From an uncultured Caryophanales bacterium (GTDB taxonomy: Bacteria; Bacillota_I; Bacilli_A; RFN20; CAG-826): a stretch of 10,350 nt of DNA. Position numbers and translations under genes: made by a program. The notes beneath the pieces are model-generated. The model saw only the letters and a program-made list of their open reading frames with translations, did no database searches and was not told the DNA's origin. This document shows positions 7,177 through 10,350 of the stretch, piece after piece; position 1 is the stretch's first letter, and each line of letters opens with the position of its first letter. Location of the stretch: NCBI GenBank assembly GCA_946403545.1, contig CAMJAG010000035.1, forward strand, positions 1-10,350. Direction: 5' to 3'.

Positions 7177-8057
7177 TGGATAATTTAACTTTCGGTAGAT
7201 ACTCTCCATATAACACAGTAGTCCACAAACTAGACCCAAGAAACAAGATCTTCTTGATGATTTTATTTATGGTTGGAATCTTCTTCCAATTCAAATTATG
7301 GTCAGTTAGTTTAATCATGTCTGGAGTATATTTGATTATTTTAATAATCATTATGCTTCTTTCTCGTGTAAGCTTTGTCCAATTATTTAAGTCTTTAGGT
7401 AGTATGTGGCTGATGGTAGTCTTCCTATTGCTTATCTACATATTCATTCCTACTACAACACATAAGATTGAACCTGAAGCATTTAAGATATTTAACTATG
7501 CAGTTTATTGGGATAGTTTCTGTAGAGCGGGTTATATCATTCTCCGTTTAGTAATGATGTTGTCATTAACAATGATATTAACAAGCACTACAAAGCCAAT
7601 GGATATGACATATGCGTTTGAATGGTACATGACTCCATTAAAACTTATTAGATTCCCAGCACATGAAATTGCTATGACATTATCTATTGCACTTAGATTC
7701 ATTCCAACTTTGTTGGATGAAACAAATAGAATTATGAAAGCTCAAGAATCTAGAGGTGCTGATTTCTCTCATGGTATTGGTAGAAGATTTAGAGCAATTA
7801 TTTCATTAATGATTCCATTATTTGTATCCGCTATCGATAGAAGTGAAGAATTAGCAAATGCTATGGAAGTTAGAGGATATGATCCAAGAGCAAAGAGAAC
7901 TAAATATAGATTACTTAGATTCCACTTCAAAGACTTATTAGCATTTGTTTTAATTGGATGTATTTTTGCAGGTATTATTACTTTATTCGTATTTGACCAA
8001 CAATCCACTGGTGGTATTGATATACTTCAAGTTATATTTAATGTGAAAGGTTTCTAA
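7176..8057 (+). CDS. ecfT: ECF transporter transmembrane subunit EcfT
   Basis: Integral membrane scaffold of the ECF transporter; its coupling helices link the two ATPases to whichever S component is bound. Hydrophobic segments appear near 25-62 (two), 76-92, 118-137 and 255-273. A cytoplasmic helical region carries the two short motifs that contact the ATPases: SRG at 192-194 (in AQESRGADF) and VRG at 232-234 (in AMEVRGYDP), variants of the Ala-Arg-Gly signatures seen in the S-component-sharing group. The length of 293 is slightly above the typical 265. The TAATG junction with ecfA2 and the AAGGAAG just upstream support the start. No S-component gene is present in the window, as expected for a shared module whose S components are encoded elsewhere. 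Confidence 0.95.
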   Translation: MDNLTFGRYSPYNTVVHKLDPRNKIFLMILFMVGIFFQFKLWSVSLIMSGVYLIILIIIMLLSRVSFVQLFKSLGSMWLMVVFLLLIYIFIPTTTHKIEPEAFKIFNYAVYWDSFCRAGYIILRLVMMLSLTMILTSTTKPMDMTYAFEWYMTPLKLIRFPAHEIAMTLSIALRFIPTLLDETNRIMKAQESRGADFSHGIGRRFRAIISLMIPLFVSAIDRSEELANAMEVRGYDPRAKRTKYRLLRFHFKDLLAFVLIGCIFAGIITLFVFDQQSTGGIDILQVIFNVKGF

Positions 8058-8060
8058 CAT

Positions 8061-8798
8061 ATGAGAATACATGGAGTATGTTCATATAATGGCGCTAACT
8101 ATTCTGGTTGGCAAAAACAAATAAATGAAACAAGTGTTCAAAAAGAAATAGAGAAAGTTCTCTCTACTATTTTTAATACTGAAATTAATATTCAAGGTTC
8201 AGGTAGAACAGATGCTTTAGTACACGCTAATAATCAGCATTTTCATTTCGAGGTTAATGATGATAAGAAAGTGGATTTAGATAGACTACTTTATTCAGTA
8301 AATTCTATGCTTCCAGAAGACATTAAAATCAAATCTTTTGAAGTAGTGGACCAAGAATGGCACGCAAGATTTTCTGCTAAAGCAAAAAGATATATTTACA
8401 AAGTAAAAACTATTGCAAAAGACCCATTTAATACGAATTTAATGTGGTTAAATCCTCATCCTTTTGACTACGATTTATTAGTGAAATCCCTCAAACTTTT
8501 TGAAGGCAAACATAACTTCCAAGACTTCACTAGCAAAGAGGAAGATGATGACAATTTTGTAAGAGAAATTTCATCCATTGAGGTTAATAAATTAGGTGAT
8601 GATATTTCTATCTCCTTTGTGGGTAACGGATTCATGCGTTACCAAATCAGATTTATGGTCGGAACAGCGTTTGCTGTGGCCACAAAAGACATAGACATTT
8701 CATATATAACAAAACACTTGGACAGTGACAAACCAAGAGAAATAACTCACTACAAAGCACCTGGTCAAGGATTATACCTTGACGAGGTCTATTACTAA
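8061..8798 (+). CDS. truA: tRNA pseudouridine(38-40) synthase TruA
   Basis: Converts uridines 38-40 in the anticodon stem of many tRNAs to pseudouridine. The catalytic motif GSGRTDALVHA (46-56) contains the active Asp (D51). Supporting family segments are YNGANYSGWQKQ near the N terminus, WHARFSAKAKRYIYK in the middle, GKHNFQDFTS (about 154-163) and GNGFMRYQIRFMVGT in the C-terminal half. The length of 245 is normal. In D-A-L-V-H-A, Leu replaces the Gly usual after Asp-Ala, a mild departure. It begins 3 bases after ecfT, with AAAGG (8046-8050) ten bases upstream. Linkage to ecfA1-ecfA2-ecfT is a classic Firmicutes arrangement, but the following rplM-rpsI pair seen in Bacillus is absent; the next gene has its own promoter. 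Confidence 0.96.
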   Translation: MRIHGVCSYNGANYSGWQKQINETSVQKEIEKVLSTIFNTEINIQGSGRTDALVHANNQHFHFEVNDDKKVDLDRLLYSVNSMLPEDIKIKSFEVVDQEWHARFSAKAKRYIYKVKTIAKDPFNTNLMWLNPHPFDYDLLVKSLKLFEGKHNFQDFTSKEEDDDNFVREISSIEVNKLGDDISISFVGNGFMRYQIRFMVGTAFAVATKDIDISYITKHLDSDKPREITHYKAPGQGLYLDEVYY

Positions 8799-8804
8799 AA
8801 AATA

Positions 8805-8833
8805 TTTACTACAAATATTTGTAGTGGTAAAAT
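8805..8833 (+). promoter_or_regulatory. Promoter for the yebC unit
   Basis: TTTACT (8805-8810, 4 of 6 to the -35 consensus), a 17-bp spacer, and TAAAAT (8828-8833, 5 of 6 to the -10) preceded by TGG, which supplies an extended -10. Transcription would begin near 8840, giving a leader of about 20 bases that carries AAGGAG (8849-8854) six bases before the yebC ATG. Spacing is textbook for a housekeeping sigma promoter. Confidence 0.65.
8808..8825. promoter_or_regulatory. Perfect 18-bp palindrome in the promoter spacer, candidate operator
   Basis: ACTACAAATATTTGTAGT is perfectly self-complementary. It overlaps the last three bases of the predicted -35 and reaches the TG of the extended -10, filling the spacer, where a dimeric repressor would block RNA polymerase. 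No T-run follows, so it is not a terminator. The half site TACA...TGTA recalls BlaI/CopY-type operators, but the central spacing differs, so no regulator is named. Confidence 0.6.
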
Positions 8834-8860
8834 CTTACAGGACAATTTAAGGAGAAAATT

Positions 8861-9568
8861 ATGGGAAGAGCACATGAAGTTAGAGCAAAAGCCATGGCCG
8901 CAACTGCAGCTGCAAGAAGTGCACTCTTTATGAGAGCAAGTAAGGAAATTTATTTAGCTGCAAAATCTGGTGAACCTGATCCAGAAATGAACTTAGCATT
9001 ACGTTCTGCTATTGATAAATGGAAGGGACAACACGTCACTAAAGATGTTATCGATAGAGCTATTCAAAAAGCTAAAGGTGGAACAGCAGAAGTTTACGAA
9101 TCAGGTAGATATGAAGCTTTTGGTCCTGGTGGTTCTTATTTAATTGTTGATACATTAACAGATAATTCTAACCGTGCATTTATCGCAGTTAGAACTGCTA
9201 TTACTAAGAAAGGTGGACACATGGGTAATGTTATCTTTAACTTTACTGAAACAGGTGTATTCTCCTTCTCAGGTAATAATAGAGACGAAGTCGAAGAAAC
9301 ATTAATTTTAAGTGATGTTGACGTTCGTGAAGTCACAGAAGAAGATGGAAAAATTGAAGTCTTAGTTGAACCTGCAGCATTCGCTCAAGCAAGAAAAGTT
9401 TTAGGCGATATGGGCATTAATGAATTCGATATGGCTGAAATTACATTCCTCGCTAATGATCCAATTACATTAGACGATCCAGAAGATAAGAGAAAATTTG
9501 AAGAATTATTAGACATGCTCGACGAAGTCGAAGATGTCCAAAACGTATATCATAACGTTAATCTTTAA
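8861..9568 (+). CDS. YebC/TACO1-family protein (YeeN/YeeI-like subgroup)
   Basis: A cytoplasmic YebC/PmpR-family protein. Some members were described as DNA-binding regulators, and others, with mitochondrial TACO1, help ribosomes through difficult sequences such as polyproline. The start MGRAHEVR, rather than MAGHSKW, marks the YeeN-like subgroup. Family segments seen: KEIYLAAKSGEPDPEMN (28-44), a run ending RAIQKAKGG, YEAFGPGGS, LTDNSNR, and the C-terminal DDPEDKRKFEELLDMLDEVEDVQNVYHNV. The length of 235 is normal. Around GGHMGNVIFNF it lacks about three residues and the GSV motif that usually follows GGN(L/M)G. The ATG is set by AAGGAG six bases upstream. It follows a candidate operator-promoter and is followed 14 bases later by a small membrane protein, so the two are probably cotranscribed. 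Which of the proposed functions applies here cannot be told. Confidence 0.93.
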   Translation: MGRAHEVRAKAMAATAAARSALFMRASKEIYLAAKSGEPDPEMNLALRSAIDKWKGQHVTKDVIDRAIQKAKGGTAEVYESGRYEAFGPGGSYLIVDTLTDNSNRAFIAVRTAITKKGGHMGNVIFNFTETGVFSFSGNNRDEVEETLILSDVDVREVTEEDGKIEVLVEPAAFAQARKVLGDMGINEFDMAEITFLANDPITLDDPEDKRKFEELLDMLDEVEDVQNVYHNVNL

Positions 9569-9582
9569 GGAGAATTTAAGTA

Positions 9583-9990
9583 ATGAAAAAAGCTGCTAGA
9601 ATTGTATTTAAAGTTGAATTCATTTTATATGTCGTTGCATTAGCATGTTGCGCTATTGGTGCAATTGTAGTTTCTTGTTTCTTACCTCAAATCAGAGAAT
9701 TCTTTTTAGATCCAACACACTACAATCCACAACCTGCAACAGTCACTGAAGAACAAGCTACTGCTTTAACAGTGCTTACTACTTGTTGGGTTTACATTGG
9801 CACAGTTCTTTGCTTGTTAGGTGTTATCTTTACCGCTATCGGAAGAAAGAAAATTGAAACTGCAAGAAGCAAAAATGAAATTATGCCTATTGGAGTTTTA
9901 AATTGCATCTTTGGTAGTAGAGTTGGCGCTGTATTCCTCTTTGTTACAAAACAAACAGAATGGCCTGATGGTGCTAACAAAGAATACTAA
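9583..9990 (+). CDS. small hypothetical membrane protein
   Basis: A 135-residue protein I do not recognise. It has a short basic N terminus (MKKAARIVFKVE), a strong membrane helix at about 13-34, an outer loop of some 30 residues rich in Pro, Thr and Glu (about 35-62), a second helix at about 64-86, and then a basic cytoplasmic turn GRKKIETARSK (87-97). After that comes a weaker hydrophobic segment IMPIGVLNCIFG...VFLF (100-120) and a polar tail ending in EWPDGANKEY. The start has TAAGGAG (9566-9572), overlapping the yebC stop, 10 bases upstream. It is probably transcribed with yebC and ends before a terminator. The next gene begins with a similar pattern, so this looks like a local two-member family. 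It is too small, with too few helices, to be an ECF S component. No function is assigned. Confidence 0.8.
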   Translation: MKKAARIVFKVEFILYVVALACCAIGAIVVSCFLPQIREFFLDPTHYNPQPATVTEEQATALTVLTTCWVYIGTVLCLLGVIFTAIGRKKIETARSKNEIMPIGVLNCIFGSRVGAVFLFVTKQTEWPDGANKEY

Positions 9991-10007
9991 TACAATTTGA
10001 ATTAGAT

Positions 10008-10036
10008 AATCCTCAATTTATTGAGGATTTTCTTTT
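10008..10036 (+). terminator. Rho-independent terminator between the two membrane-protein genes
   Basis: AATCCTCAAT (10008-10017) pairs perfectly with ATTGAGGATT (10020-10029); realistically an 8-bp stem with a 6-base loop, followed by a T-rich run TTTTCTTTT (10028-10036). It lies 17 bases after the stop of the preceding gene and would end the yebC unit. Confidence 0.85.
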
Positions 10037-10066
10037 ACATCATTTTTTCGATAGGAGACTTAATTT

Positions 10067-10350
10067 ATGAGAAAAGCTGGATTAATAGTAATGAAGATAG
10101 AGGCGATTTTACGCCTTGCTATTATATGTGTTATCGTTTTATCAATTCTTTTCAGTTTAATTGTTTTATTCATTCCTGATTCACCTACATTTTTGGCAGA
10201 TTTTTTCTTTCGCCTAGCTATTATTTTTAGTAGACCTTTCGTTGTAGAATTCAAATTAGCTAATTGGTTTGAAGTTACATATTTTTGGTCAATTCTCTAT
10301 TATGGCCTTTCATTAGCGTTCCTTTGCTTTGCAATGGATAAAGCTAAAGC
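10067..10350 (+). CDS. second small membrane protein, 3'-truncated by window edge
   Basis: An open frame with no stop runs from the ATG at 10067 to the window end (94 complete codons). The start is supported by AGGAG (10053-10057) nine bases upstream. The protein begins MRKAGLIVMKIEAIL, closely matching the pattern of the preceding gene's start (MKKAARIVFKVEFIL). It has a membrane helix at about 14-36, an extracytoplasmic-looking loop starting IPDSP, further hydrophobic segments (about 42-60 and 72-90), and then a charged turn DKAK at the same relative place as GRKKIETARSK in its neighbour. It is therefore probably a tandem paralogue that has diverged strongly in the middle. It is separated from the first copy by a terminator, so it needs its own promoter, which I could not identify. 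Codon use is poorer (more TTT, ATA and CGC) than in the first copy. Function unknown. Confidence 0.75.
   Translation, partial: MRKAGLIVMKIEAILRLAIICVIVLSILFSLIVLFIPDSPTFLADFFFRLAIIFSRPFVVEFKLANWFEVTYFWSILYYGLSLAFLCFAMDKAK

Noticed and set aside
8801..8835. The inverted repeat after truA as a terminator
   Set aside because: The stem is AT-rich and followed by GGTAAAATC, not a T-run; it fits an operator within a promoter better.
9583..10350. The two small membrane proteins as ECF S components for the nearby EcfA1-EcfA2-EcfT module
   Set aside because: S components are about 170-200 residues with six helices; the complete one here has 135 residues and two or three hydrophobic segments, and no substrate-binding family motif is visible.

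Overview
The window is AT-rich DNA (mid-30s % GC by eye) from a low-GC Gram-positive bacterium. The evidence is the Firmicutes-style gene orders cysS-rlmB-(sigH position) and ecfA1-ecfA2-ecfT-truA, GGAGG-like ribosome binding sites, and codon use dominated by TTA, AGA and A/T-ending codons. An HndD-type multi-cluster [FeFe] hydrogenase points to an anaerobic fermenter. The compact, partly eroded gene clusters resemble anaerobic Bacilli/Mollicutes-related gut lineages, but that placement is inference. Trp is encoded by TGG, and all 11 visible stop codons are TAA or TAG, so the standard bacterial code fits.

Layout, all on the + strand. (1) 1-2718: the 3' part of a NuoF/HydB-like flavin and Fe-S subunit, then the catalytic [FeFe] hydrogenase HydA, closed by a strong GC-rich terminator (2729-2761). 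These are two subunits of an NAD(P)-linked, probably electron-bifurcating hydrogenase; the NuoE/HydC partner would be expected upstream. (2) 2792-5475: cysS, rlmB and a highly divergent small sigma-factor-like protein, overlapping or nearly abutting. The third gene occupies the place of sigH in Bacillus. (3) 5516-8798: ecfA1, ecfA2, ecfT and truA, that is, the shared energising module of an ECF vitamin/metal importer followed by tRNA pseudouridine synthase. The first gene has a GTG start with no Shine-Dalgarno and sits exactly where an extended -10 promoter would start transcription, so its mRNA may be leaderless. (4) 8799-9990: a YebC/TACO1-family gene and a small membrane protein, behind a promoter whose spacer is filled by a perfect 18-bp palindrome; a terminator follows at 10008-10036. 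(5) 10067 to the end: the start of a second membrane protein that looks like a diverged tandem paralogue of the first.

Most of the window is ordinary housekeeping and energy metabolism. The parts that merit attention are the divergent sigma-like gene in the sigH position, the leaderless-looking ecfA1 start with an adjacent AT palindrome, the palindromic operator candidate before yebC, and the tandem membrane-protein family. I saw no mobile element, CRISPR array, RNA gene or gene-free stretch longer than 300 bases.
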